Position numbers and translations under genes: made by a program. From Chelativorans sp. YIM 93263 (GTDB lineage: Bacteria > Pseudomonadota > Alphaproteobacteria > Rhizobiales > Rhizobiaceae), in the NCBI RefSeq assembly GCF_028767125.1, contig NZ_JAKCWP010000005.1, positions 1-64,000 of the forward strand: 64,000 bases of DNA. The letters run 5' to 3'. The notes beneath the pieces were generated by a model. The model searched no databases, was not told where the DNA came from, and saw only the letters and a list, made by a program, of their open reading frames with translations. Below, piece after piece: positions 26,251 to 34,299 of this stretch. Each line of letters begins with the position of its first letter. Within the stretch, counting starts at the first letter, position 1.

Positions 26251-27387
26251 GTGTCAGATGCAAACCCCGCCGACGTGAAGATCGTGGACGTCATCGCCCA
26301 TCCGCTAACGCAGACGCTGCCCCGACCAACGGTCACGTCGTGGGGGAAGTACACGGAGGTCTCGATCGTGCTCGTCGAGATCCGCACCGATGCCGGTTTT
26401 GTGGGCGTCGGTGAAACCCTCGCCCGTTTTTCTCCGAAAGCTTACGCCGAACTGATCGAGACATCGCTCAAACCGCGTCTTATCGGGCAGAACCCGACGG
26501 ACATCATGCAGCACTGGCGCACGATGCGCCGGGCCCTGTCGGGGCGTGCGGGCGGCATGCTGATTGAGGCGATCGCCGGCGTCGACATCGCCTTGTGGGA
26601 CATCATGGGCAAGATCGCCGGCCTGCCGATCTTCCGGCTGCTGGGCGGCGTCGGGCGTACGCAGGTTCCAGTCTACGCGGCTTCGGTCAACTGGGGCACC
26701 GACGAATTCATGGATGGCGAGCTCGACCGCTATCTCGAAAAAGGTTTTCCACGGGTAAAGGTGAAGGTCGCCGATCCCGTCCGGGATGCATGCCGCCGCA
26801 TCGAGCGGCTGCGCAAGCGCGCTGGCGACGACATTGAGCTCTGCGCCGATGCTAACTGGGCCTATACGCTCGAGGAGGCGGTGGACGTGGGCCGCGCGCT
26901 GACAGCCAACGGCTATTTCTGGTTCGAGGAGCCGCTCAGGCCCGAGGATGAGCAGGGCTACGAACAGCTGCGCCGCCAGTGCGCGACACCGCTCGCGGCG
27001 GGCGAAAGCAACTACACGCTCGACCAGGCGATGCGCCTCGTTGCCAACCGCACCCTCTCTTATCTGCAACCCGACGTCGCCCGCTCGGGCGGCATTACCG
27101 AGACGCGCCGCATGGCGGAATTCGCGGCGGCCCACGACGTTTCCTACGCTCCACATATCGGTATGTCGGGCATCGTATGTGAGACCGCCAGCGTTCACCT
27201 GGCCGCTGCCATGCCCAATCTGCGCGCCATGGAATGCGAGACGGACTCCAGTCCCTTCAAGACCGCGATCACCGGCGCCGCGCCGGGGGCCGACCGGCAA
27301 AAGAACGGGTACCTCCCCGTGCCTACCGGACCCGGCCTCGGCATCGAAGTCGATTGGGACGCGGTGGCACGCCTCCGGGCCAGCTGA
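26251..27387 (+). CDS. enolase-superfamily sugar-acid dehydratase/cycloisomerase (MR/MLE family)
   Basis: The GTG at 26251 is preferred because CAGGGAGG lies just upstream, giving 378 residues. The mandelate-racemase barrel is complete: the KVKV acid/base motif (about 166-169), metal ligands in CADANW (about 193), FEEPL (about 219) and GESNY (about 245), and the late His in APHIGMSG (about 296). Such enzymes dehydrate aldonic or aldaric acids, or isomerise their lactones. With SMP-30, SDR and a sugar ABC importer opposite, the pathway is sugar to lactone to acid to 2-keto-3-deoxy acid. The exact sugar cannot be read. Confidence 0.88.
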   Translation: MSDANPADVKIVDVIAHPLTQTLPRPTVTSWGKYTEVSIVLVEIRTDAGFVGVGETLARFSPKAYAELIETSLKPRLIGQNPTDIMQHWRTMRRALSGRAGGMLIEAIAGVDIALWDIMGKIAGLPIFRLLGGVGRTQVPVYAASVNWGTDEFMDGELDRYLEKGFPRVKVKVADPVRDACRRIERLRKRAGDDIELCADANWAYTLEEAVDVGRALTANGYFWFEEPLRPEDEQGYEQLRRQCATPLAAGESNYTLDQAMRLVANRTLSYLQPDVARSGGITETRRMAEFAAAHDVSYAPHIGMSGIVCETASVHLAAAMPNLRAMECETDSSPFKTAITGAAPGADRQKNGYLPVPTGPGLGIEVDWDAVARLRAS

Positions 27388-27391
27388 GACG

Positions 27392-28315
27392 ATGGGCGAG
27401 GACAGGACATTGAACGACAGTTCCACCAAAAGTGAAATCGCCGAGGCGATGCGCATCGCCATGCTGCGAATGGACCCGAAGCTTAGCCGCTTCGACCCGC
27501 TGCCACGCATCATCTGCCATGACGAGTTCTCGCGCGGCCATTGCGGCTGGTCGCAACTCGTGGGCAACTATGAGAACGACATCGGCACCATGCTGCCCGG
27601 CTATGCCCAGCACACCAGTCCCATGCTGTCCACGCTGGCGCACTGGGATGCCGGCTCGCACGGGGGACACGACAGTTCCTATGCCCTGAAGATCGCCACA
27701 CGCCCGAAGAAAGGCGCCCAGAACGTCGCGATCAAGCGCCTGACGTTCCGCAAGCGATGTCCGATCCGCCTGGAATTCTACTTCACCTTCAAGCCCGAGG
27801 CGACGGAACTGAAGCTGAGCGAGAGCGACGTGCGCTCCGTCGGCTTTCTCTTCGACCTGCAGGGCGGCGACAGGGATGGCGACAGCGAACGCGTTATGCC
27901 CCACGTCCGCTTTCTCAACGCGCTCGATGGAGAGCATGTGCAGAAGTGGCAGTTAAAGCGGCACAACGCCGAGTTCACCCCGATCGGACCCTCGCAGAAG
28001 ACTTTGAGCCACTACCATCTCGCGCCGGAGGGCTGGGAGGACGTTCCCGATGGCGGGCAGCGCCTTTGCTACAACGAAATCCCCACCAAGGTGAACTGGA
28101 CCTATCTGCGCTTCGACTTCGATCTTGTCTCCATGGAGGCCTTGTCCTTCCAGTGCAACGACCGCGTGTTCGATATGTCCAGCTTCGATTCCATCAGAAT
28201 CCCGGCGATGAAGAACCTGTGGTGCATGCTCAACATCGCTCTTTTTGCAGAGACGGACACGGACAAGCGCGCCTTCCTCTATGTTGATTCCGTTTGCATA
28301 TCGGGGGACTTCTGA
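27392..28315 (+). CDS. DUF6772-family protein, 307 aa
   Basis: Starts four bases after the dehydratase stop; ATG 27392 is used, and TTG 27410 is an alternative. Blocks visible are IICHDEFSRGHCGWSQLVGN (about 33-52), SHGGHDSSYALKIATRPKKG, LEFYFTFKPEATELKLSESD, VRSVGFLFDLQGGDRDG and KVNWTYLRFDFDLVSMEALS. The beta-rich pattern, with aromatic residues on strands, resembles a carbohydrate-binding jelly roll. No signal peptide is present. The tight spacing shows it belongs to the sugar-acid locus, but its role is unknown. Confidence 0.75.
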   Translation: MGEDRTLNDSSTKSEIAEAMRIAMLRMDPKLSRFDPLPRIICHDEFSRGHCGWSQLVGNYENDIGTMLPGYAQHTSPMLSTLAHWDAGSHGGHDSSYALKIATRPKKGAQNVAIKRLTFRKRCPIRLEFYFTFKPEATELKLSESDVRSVGFLFDLQGGDRDGDSERVMPHVRFLNALDGEHVQKWQLKRHNAEFTPIGPSQKTLSHYHLAPEGWEDVPDGGQRLCYNEIPTKVNWTYLRFDFDLVSMEALSFQCNDRVFDMSSFDSIRIPAMKNLWCMLNIALFAETDTDKRAFLYVDSVCISGDF

Positions 28316-28650
28316 TGCTGCCGGAGAACATCACCGCCATCGTCACACGCAACGAGCGCTGGACAGGACAAGCCGCGAGCGAGCCGCACGAAGCCGGATG
28401 GGCACGCGAGGCGGTCATATTCGTGCGCGCCATGAAGGAGCCGATCGGGAAACAGCCGACGGCGCGGGTGGAGATTTCGCCGGACGGGATGCACTGGATC
28501 GGCGAGGGAAGCGAGTTCGCCTTACCGGCGGAGAAAGACGGCATCGCTGCAGCACGCGTCTCCCATTTCGGAAACTGGTTGAGGGTGCGGGCCAATTTCG
28601 CAGACGGTACGGAATCGACCGTTCTGGTCACGATGCACCTGAAAGCCTAG
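28315..28650 (+). CDS. unknown protein, 111 aa, coupled to DUF6772 gene
   Basis: The ATG at 28315 overlaps the DUF6772 stop (TGATG), so the two are translated together. The protein reads LPENITAIVTRNERWTGQAA, FVRAMKEPIGKQPTARVEIS, DGMHWIGEGSEFALPAEKDG, then HFGNWLRVRANFADG. It is a small all-beta domain with no signal peptide or membrane segment. It is probably a partner of the DUF6772 protein. No family was recognised. Confidence 0.7.
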   Translation: MLPENITAIVTRNERWTGQAASEPHEAGWAREAVIFVRAMKEPIGKQPTARVEISPDGMHWIGEGSEFALPAEKDGIAAARVSHFGNWLRVRANFADGTESTVLVTMHLKA

Positions 28651-29109
28651 TCAAGCTCGCGCGCGATACCCGGTCTTGCTTTCCGCTCGGAGACGATCCT
28701 CTGAGCCTCCCCGCGCCTCAGCCGCTGCAACACCGTTGAGCGAGGTAACGTGGGCACCGTTTCCTATCCGCCACGATGGTCTCAATTTGACCAATTGGCG
28801 ACCTCTATTCTCCGAGTTGCAAATGATAGCAATCGGCTCATGTCAGTCATAGAGAGCGGCTTTGCCGCTACCAATAGCGGACGTCGCCTACGGCGAAGCA
28901 GCAGGTGCGGTTGCCCTAAGAGCCGAAGTTCGACTAATGGCTTCGAACACTAGTCCAAACCCGCCTGGCATCCTCGTCCGGTGCGTCGCCACCATCCGCA
29001 TGAAGAGCGCTCCTGCAAGGATGTCGAAGCTACCCGCGCGTCTCCGATAAAATTTTTCGGGTTTTTATTAGGTTTCGATGAACGAACGGAACCTGCCAAG
29101 TTCCCACTT
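28651..29109. other. intergenic stretch without recognised gene
   Basis: About 460 bases after the sugar-acid locus with no frame that looks like a real protein on either strand. It becomes AT-rich near 29040-29070 (AAAATTTTTCGGGTTTTTATT), a plausible terminator tail or promoter region for the Mn-catalase gene. Confidence 0.45.
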
Positions 29110-29147
29110 GTTGCGAGTTTGCCGCGGACCCCGGTCCGGCTCGCAAC
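29110..29147 (+). promoter_or_regulatory. two-tier hairpin in the Mn-catalase leader
   Basis: Outer arms GTTGCGAG (29110-29117) and CTCGCAAC (29140-29147) enclose inner arms CGGACC and GGTCCG. The whole lies 17 bases before the Mn-catalase ATG, so it could affect mRNA stability or ribosome access. The role is inferred from position only. Confidence 0.45.
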
Positions 29148-29164
29148 AATGATGGAGAAAGCCA

Positions 29165-30043
29165 ATGTTCTTCCGAACAAATGATTTTCAATACAACGCA
29201 AAGCCCGAACGACCAGACCCCGTTTATGCAAAGAAGTTACAAGAAGTTCTCGGAGGGCAGTGGGGAGAGATAAGCGTCATGATGACGTATCTCTTTCAGG
29301 GATGGAACTGCCGCGCCCCTATGAAATACCGCGATATGATTCTCGATATCGGCACCGAGGAGATTGCACATGTCGAGATGCTCTCTACCATGATCGCTCG
29401 ACTGCTGGAGAGCTCTCCTGTCGAGGCGCGCGAGGATGCAGCAAAGAATTCCGCAGTTGGCGCGGTGCTTGGTGGCTCGCGGGTGGAGGATGTCATCGTC
29501 GCCGGAATGAATCCACAGCATGCCATTGTCTCCGGCCAGGGCGCGACGCCGACCGACAGCGTCGGCTATCCCTGGAATGCGCGCTACACGATATCCTCGG
29601 GTAACCTGCTGGCCGATTTCCGGTTCAACGTGACCGCCGAATCGCAGGGCCGCCTTCAGGTGTGTCGGCTTTACGAGATGACGGATGATCCGGGAGTGCG
29701 GGACATGCTCTCGTTTTTGATTGCCCGCGACACCATGCACCAGAACCAATGGTTGGCCGCAATAGCCGAACTCGAAGAAGAGGGGCTGGATGGGACCCCG
29801 GTTCCCATGAGCTTTCCGCAGGAGCGGGAAAAATCTGAGGTGGCCTATCAGTACTGGAAATGCTCCGACGGCACCGAAAGTCAGAAGGGCCGCTGGGCCA
29901 AGGGCAAAACGCCCGACGAAAAAGGCGAGTTCGAATACCTGGAAGATCCGCAACCGATGGGTGAAACGGTCGAAGAGCTCGACCAAGGCGATCCACTCCT
30001 ACACGGGACTCCAAAAAAGCCGATTCCGCCATCCGCATCATAG
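29165..30043 (+). CDS. manganese catalase
   Basis: A 292-residue non-haem catalase that splits hydrogen peroxide with a dimanganese centre in a ferritin-like bundle. Metal ligands sit in GGQWGEISVMMTY (Glu about 35), DIGTEEIAHVEML (Glu and His about 66-69), AESQGRLQVCRLYEM (Glu about 159) and ARDTMHQNQW (His about 190). The long C-terminal tail is usual for bacterial forms (SEVAYQYWKCSDGTES). GGAGAAAGCC lies just before the ATG. It is probably a single-gene unit, with a hairpin in its leader. Confidence 0.93.
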   Translation: MFFRTNDFQYNAKPERPDPVYAKKLQEVLGGQWGEISVMMTYLFQGWNCRAPMKYRDMILDIGTEEIAHVEMLSTMIARLLESSPVEAREDAAKNSAVGAVLGGSRVEDVIVAGMNPQHAIVSGQGATPTDSVGYPWNARYTISSGNLLADFRFNVTAESQGRLQVCRLYEMTDDPGVRDMLSFLIARDTMHQNQWLAAIAELEEEGLDGTPVPMSFPQEREKSEVAYQYWKCSDGTESQKGRWAKGKTPDEKGEFEYLEDPQPMGETVEELDQGDPLLHGTPKKPIPPSAS

Positions 30044-30285
30044 AGCGGCGAAGATGTGCTCGGTCAGGACGCCACACGCGCCCTGGCCGGCACCTGGCCT
30101 CAATCGATCCCTTCACAATTGGCGATCTGCAGGGCGAACGCCGAAATTTAGAAGCGGATATTCTCGCAACCAGTGTCCGCGCCCACTGAGCCCTCCCGAA
30201 AGCGGGCTTCACGCTTCAGGTACGTGGGGTTCGGTCCGGTGGAACCCGATCTAGAACGCGGCGGTTAAAGAGCGAATCGGAGGGA

Positions 30286-30882
30286 ATGATGGGTGATCAG
30301 AGAGCCCAGCCAGAGAGCTTGGGGCAACTGCTGGATAGGCTCGCAGAAGCCGACGGCAGTGGGGGTAACGTTTCAGTGGACAACCTGCTTGATGAGGTCG
30401 GCCACCGATCATTCGGGCCGCTTCTGCTGGTTCTTGCCCTGGTTGCCTTTACTCCGCTTGGGGGCATTCCTGGCATACCGACCGTTCTGGCCGGCACGAC
30501 GATTCTCATCGCCGCGCAGTTGGTGATAGGGCGGAACCGCTTCTGGATACCTGGTTTCGTGGTTCGGCGTAGCATTGATCAGGGAAAACTGAAGACGACG
30601 ATCGGCTATGTTAGGCCTGTTGCACGGTTTGTCGACAAACTGATCAATCCACGACTTTCCTGGCTCACCCGGCCACCTTTCCTGCGACCCGCGGCCGCGA
30701 TCTGCATCATTGTTGCCCTAACGATTCCGCCATTAGAAGTCGTCCCTTTCGGCGGCACCATCTCTTGGGCTGCGATCGCGGCCTTCGGCCTCGCCCTCAT
30801 CGCGCATGATGGTGTCCTTACCCTGATCGCCGCGGCGTTCGCCGGCGGTGCTGCATATGTAATAGCGACAACGCTGCTTTAG
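30286..30882 (+). CDS. exoD: ExoD-like exopolysaccharide synthesis protein
   Basis: A 198-residue membrane protein of the ExoD family: SLGQLLDRLAEADGSGGNVS at the N-terminus, then FGPLLLVLALVAFTPLGGIP with the GGIPGIPT signature (about 60-67), RFVDKLINPRLSWLTRP and late helices (AAICIIVALTIPPLEVVPFG). In rhizobia exoD mutants alter exopolysaccharide and symbiosis. An AGCGAATCGGAGG site precedes the ATG. It stands alone. Confidence 0.88.
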   Translation: MMGDQRAQPESLGQLLDRLAEADGSGGNVSVDNLLDEVGHRSFGPLLLVLALVAFTPLGGIPGIPTVLAGTTILIAAQLVIGRNRFWIPGFVVRRSIDQGKLKTTIGYVRPVARFVDKLINPRLSWLTRPPFLRPAAAICIIVALTIPPLEVVPFGGTISWAAIAAFGLALIAHDGVLTLIAAAFAGGAAYVIATTLL

Positions 30883-31091
30883 AGGTGCGTTGGTCTGGGA
30901 CGAAACGGAGGCGATGCCGTTGCTGGAGGGTTCCGCCAGTGCGCAGTGCCAGCGTTTAGCAGGATGGCGCGGAGAGCCGCCCTCGGCTGCTTTGCCCCAT
31001 TACAGCAGGACGAACTGACGTCGAAATGGGAACCATGCCCCGGTCCCCTCGTTTGAAGTATCCTGGTTGACCCACCGGAGACAAGAGGTTC

Positions 31092-31655
31092 ATGATGTTC
31101 GAACGAAAATATGGAGTACTGGCCGCTTTGGCTGGCGGTCTGCTAGCAGCGAGCGTTTCACTCCCCGCATTGGCACAAGTAGATGCAGATGCTGATGTAG
31201 GCATCGGCGGCGAAGATGGTGTGAACGCTGACGTTGACGCGAGCGTCGGCGGCGATGACGGCGTTGAGGCAGATGTCGACGCTTCGGCGGAAGACGGTGT
31301 CGACGCTGACGCCGACGTATCCGCCGGTGGCGGAAGCGGCGCTAATGCGGATGCAGATGTTTCCGTCGGCGGAAGCAATGGTGCCGGCCAGAATTCCGGC
31401 TCCTCCAGCGGCGCTGCAACCGGATCTAACGGGTCCACTGCTGCCGAAAGCGAGAACACGTCCGGGGCGGACACCGGCGAAGCTCCCCTCACCGCGGCCG
31501 ACTCTGACGATTTCGACCCTAGGACAGTTGGAGCAATCGAGGAGTTGACCGAAGAAGAGGTGCAACAGCTCCGCCAACGGTGCTCGAACGTTCTGAGCAA
31601 CCCGTCAGACTATAGCTCGGAAGTGAGGGACTTCTGCTCTAGCGCCACGGAATAG
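31092..31655 (+). CDS. secreted Asp/Gly-rich repeat protein, 187 aa
   Basis: A signal peptide (AALAGGLLAASVSLPALA-QV) is followed by imperfect acidic repeats of the form D/N-ADVDASVGG-D/E-DGV-E/N (about residues 30-105), very rich in Asp, Gly, Val and Ala. Then comes a Ser/Gly linker and a small C-terminal domain with VGAIEELTEEEVQQLRQRCS and DFCSS, whose two Cys could pair. The acidic repeats could bind calcium or other cations at the cell surface. No enzymatic motif is visible. A terminator-like hairpin follows directly. Confidence 0.75.
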   Translation: MMFERKYGVLAALAGGLLAASVSLPALAQVDADADVGIGGEDGVNADVDASVGGDDGVEADVDASAEDGVDADADVSAGGGSGANADADVSVGGSNGAGQNSGSSSGAATGSNGSTAAESENTSGADTGEAPLTAADSDDFDPRTVGAIEELTEEEVQQLRQRCSNVLSNPSDYSSEVRDFCSSATE

Positions 31656-31661
31656 CAGGTA

Positions 31662-31697
31662 ATCTGAAGGCTCCGGCGCACGGTCGGGCCTTCAGAT
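31662..31697 (+). terminator. hairpin after the repeat-protein gene
   Basis: Perfect 10-bp arms ATCTGAAGGC (31662-31671) and GCCTTCAGAT (31688-31697) with a GC-rich loop, followed by CCCTTTAA. It starts seven bases after the stop codon. Confidence 0.65.
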
Positions 31698-31751
31698 CCC
31701 TTTAAGCAGCGCTCTGCGCCGCGCGAGCCAGAATCGGATGCGATACAGAGC

Positions 31752-31985
31752 GTGCTCCTCTCGTCAGAGATCGCGGTTTCACGAAAGTCCGCAGCTCGAG
31801 CTTGCGGCTCGACCTACCACAAAATCTGTGATCGCGGATCGTTTGCCTTTGCGGTCGTCCCGGCCGCCGCGGCTGTCCGCGTCGAGAACGGCGTGGTCGC
31901 AGATGCGCGCGTTGGCCTGGTCAGTGGGCGGCGTTCATGGGTTCGGCAGAGACGGTTTCAAAAGCCTGCGACGGCAGCGGTATTG
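31752..31985 (+). pseudogene. remnant of a molybdenum-hydroxylase FAD subunit
   Basis: The text YHKICDRGSFAFAVVPAAAA and VRVENGVVADARVGL matches the C-terminal strand-helix stretch of xanthine-dehydrogenase/CoxM-type FAD subunits (YxKxRDRxSFAFA...). Upstream and downstream have no more of the gene. It is a small relic, listed because the match is clear in spite of its length. Confidence 0.5.
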
Positions 31986-32186
31986 CAGTGCCCGTTTTGA
32001 CCGGCCCGCCCTCTTCGCCAACAAGGAAAACCCGATACGCAGCTTCGCCTGATTGGCTGCGTGCATCATCAAAAACCTGAAGCGGCCCCCGTCCAACGAA
32101 AAAGACATCGCTGCATTCGCGGCGCTGCTGGTGAAGGCAAGCGAGACTGCTCATACAGTTGAAGATGCTGTATGGGCGAGAGAGGA

Positions 32187-32987
32187 TCATGGGTCGGGAG
32201 CTAACGCGTGCAAACCACCCTCATCGGCATCCAGGATGATATCCAGCGTAATGTGCCGCGGCCGCGTGATGGCAAAGATCACCGCTTCCACAACATCGCG
32301 CGTCGTCGCTCGCGCATTCTTCTGCAGATTTGATGACGCTTGCCACTCGGGATCCGTGGGCAGTGTATCGTCGAGATAGGGGGGGTGCACCACAATCGAG
32401 CGGACGTTCGTACCTCTCAATTGCTGCCGCAAACCTTCTCCAATTGCCGTTTGTCCCCGCTTCGCAGCGTAGAATGGTACGGCGGCGCTGTGCAACGGAG
32501 CATTGGGCAGCCCGCTGATCGAGCCTATGGTCACGACGTCCGGCGTGACCGACTGACGTAAAAGGGGGAGCAGCCCCTGAGTCAGCAGAAACGTGCCCGT
32601 GACGGCGGCATTTACCGTAGCAACCACCTCTTCAGCGGGATGAGGCTGATGTGCTGCTTCAAGCCACATCGCACCGTTGTTGATGAGCATATCCACCGGC
32701 GTCGCGAGTCCTTCGATTCGACGAACCGCCCGCTCCACGCTTTCGGCATCGGCTAGATCAAGTTCGACGATCGGCGCGTCGTGCTGCACTCGCTCTGCGA
32801 TCACACGATGTACGGAAAGCAGCGCCTTGTCGTCTCTGCCACAGAGAATCGGTCGGCAACCCATGTCTGCCAGGATTATCGCCAGCGCAGCTCCGAGGCC
32901 CCTCCCCGCACCAGTGATGACGACCCGTTTCTCTTTCAGTTGTGCAGCCTCGGCAAACACTGACATGTCCTTCGTAAGTTTGCGCAT
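32187..32987 (-). CDS. SDR-family oxidoreductase with unusual active-site spacing
   Basis: The start MRKLTKDMSVFAEAAQLKEK at 32987 is chosen; the frame stays open upstream but overlaps the regulator gene. The 266 residues contain TGAGRGLGAAL, a LINNGAMW (NNAG-type) motif and TIGSISGLPN. The expected Tyr-x-x-x-Lys reads PFYAAKRG: relative to the Lys, the Tyr position holds Phe and a Tyr is one residue later. The fold is certain, the activity less so. It lies 71 bases after the ArsR-rhodanese gene in the same direction. Confidence 0.82.
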   Translation of the reverse strand: MRKLTKDMSVFAEAAQLKEKRVVITGAGRGLGAALAIILADMGCRPILCGRDDKALLSVHRVIAERVQHDAPIVELDLADAESVERAVRRIEGLATPVDMLINNGAMWLEAAHQPHPAEEVVATVNAAVTGTFLLTQGLLPLLRQSVTPDVVTIGSISGLPNAPLHSAAVPFYAAKRGQTAIGEGLRQQLRGTNVRSIVVHPPYLDDTLPTDPEWQASSNLQKNARATTRDVVEAVIFAITRPRHITLDIILDADEGGLHALAPDP

Positions 32988-33058
32988 CACGAACTCTTTA
33001 AACCAGCATCGCGTGAGATCGCTGACCGCAAGATGGAAGCAAGTAGCAGGGGCGAGGG

Positions 33059-33733
33059 TTACACGCCGGTCTCCACGGTGAGACCGGCCGCTTTCCACTC
33101 GGGGAACCCCGCGTCCAGAAGCCGTGCCTTGATGCCCTTCTTGCGCAGCGTGTCCACAGCGCTGGTCGAAAGTACGCAGTGTGGGCCCCGGCAATAGGCG
33201 ACCAACTCGTGATCCTGCGGCAGCATGGATAGATGTTCCTCGAGCACTTCGACCGGAATGTTGATGGCGCCCGGAAGATGCCCCATGGCGAACTCCTCCT
33301 GTGGGCGGACATCAAGCAGGGTGACCGAGGAGTCACGCAGCCGTTCGAGCAACTCCTCGCGCGAGATACCCTCAAGGCGCTCGCGCTGGGTGAAGCTGTC
33401 TGAGATTACCGAGTGGATTTCGGCCCGCTGGTGCTCGGCAAGTCGGGTCAACGCGCCCAGGACTTCGTTGATGGGGCCGCCCGCAAGGCTGTAGAGCACA
33501 CGCTTTCCATCGCGCTCGGTGGCGACGAGGTTGTTCCGCTTCAGGTGCTGCAGATGCTGCGAGGCATTGGCCACCGAAAGACCCGTGAGTTCGGCAAGCC
33601 GCTCTACCGAGCGCGCTCCTTGGGCCACATGCTGCAGAAGCATGAGGCGGTGCGGGCTGCCAAGCGTGCGTGCGATTTCGGCGAGTTCTGTAAAAAGAGC
33701 CAACTGTGCGCGTTCGATATCCATACTTGACAT
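33059..33733 (-). CDS. ArsR-type regulator fused to a rhodanese domain
   Basis: A 224-residue two-domain protein. Residues about 12-95 form a winged helix of the ArsR type (LGSPHRLMLLQHVAQGARSV, LTGLSVANASQHLQHLKRNN). About 118-222 form a rhodanese domain (VTLLDVRPQEEFAMGHLPGA) with the catalytic Cys in VAYCRGPHC. Such fusions are thought to sense sulfane sulfur or oxidised thiols by the rhodanese Cys. It is divergent from the DUF2938 gene, with a large palindrome between them, so self-regulation and control of both arms are likely. Confidence 0.9.
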   Translation of the reverse strand: MSSMDIERAQLALFTELAEIARTLGSPHRLMLLQHVAQGARSVERLAELTGLSVANASQHLQHLKRNNLVATERDGKRVLYSLAGGPINEVLGALTRLAEHQRAEIHSVISDSFTQRERLEGISREELLERLRDSSVTLLDVRPQEEFAMGHLPGAINIPVEVLEEHLSMLPQDHELVAYCRGPHCVLSTSAVDTLRKKGIKARLLDAGFPEWKAAGLTVETGV

Positions 33734-33737
33734 ATAT

Positions 33738-33785
33738 ATCGCTTCCTTGAATCAATCAATCCATTGAATTATTCAAGGAAGCGAT
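33738..33785. promoter_or_regulatory. large palindromic operator between ArsR-rhodanese and DUF2938 genes
   Basis: Perfect 15-bp arms ATCGCTTCCTTGAAT (33738-33752) and ATTCAAGGAAGCGAT (33771-33785) surround 18 bases. Inside, ATTGAATTATTCAAG (33763-33777) is itself a near-palindrome of the AT-rich type bound by ArsR proteins. It sits directly upstream of both divergent genes. Confidence 0.75.
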
Positions 33786-33804
33786 AAATTGGGGTCAAGC
33801 GGAT

Positions 33805-34299
33805 ATGAGTATGTGGATCGAGTGGGTCTTGAACGCCATTGCGATAGGCATCGTCGCGACGATCGTCATGGATCTTTGGGCACTCTTTGTGAAGGTGGCT
33901 TTTGCCATACCGTCGCTGAACTATGCTTTCGTCGGTCGCTGGATCGGGCACTTCGCTTCAGGAACGCTGAGCCATCCAAACATCGCTCAGGCCGGCCCCA
34001 TAGCCGGCGAAAAAGCTATCGGGTGGGTGACCCATTATGCGACCAGCGTTATCTTTGCCGCAGCACTGCTGGCGGTGGCGGGGCCCGGCTGGGTCGAAGC
34101 ACCGACATTGTGGCCGGCCTTGGTGACGGGCTGGATAACCCTGCTGGCGCCATTCTTCATACTGCAGCCCGGATTCGGTTTTGGGATCGCTGCATCGAAG
34201 ACCCCGCGGCCGAACGTGGCCCGCTGGCGCAGCTTCATCGCGCACACCGTTTTCGGTCTCGGGCTTTTTGTCGGCGCGTGGGTAGTTTCCCAAATATGA
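33805..34299 (+). CDS. DUF2938 membrane protein
   Basis: A 164-residue protein with four membrane helices: WVLNAIAIGIVATIVMDLWA (6-25), TSVIFAAALLAVAGPGW, TLWPALVTGWITLLAPFFIL and HTVFGLGLFVGAWVVSQI. The WIGHFASGTLSHPNI and QPGFGFGIAASKTPRPNVAR loops are typical of DUF2938. Its promoter contains the 15-bp-arm palindrome, so the ArsR-rhodanese protein probably controls it. It overlaps the next gene by four bases (ATGA). Confidence 0.85.
   Translation: MSMWIEWVLNAIAIGIVATIVMDLWALFVKVAFAIPSLNYAFVGRWIGHFASGTLSHPNIAQAGPIAGEKAIGWVTHYATSVIFAAALLAVAGPGWVEAPTLWPALVTGWITLLAPFFILQPGFGFGIAASKTPRPNVARWRSFIAHTVFGLGLFVGAWVVSQI

Noticed and set aside
26305-27567. 420-codon open frame on the - strand
   Set aside because: Antisense shadow of the enolase-superfamily gene.
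31092-31655. Repeats at 31.2 kb as a DNA repeat array
   Set aside because: The repetition is of codons for an acidic protein in one frame with a signal peptide and terminator, so it is a protein repeat.
33789-34295. N-terminal extension of the serine hydrolase through the DUF2938 gene
   Set aside because: The extension is the out-of-frame reading of DUF2938; the ATGA overlap at 34296 gives a natural start.
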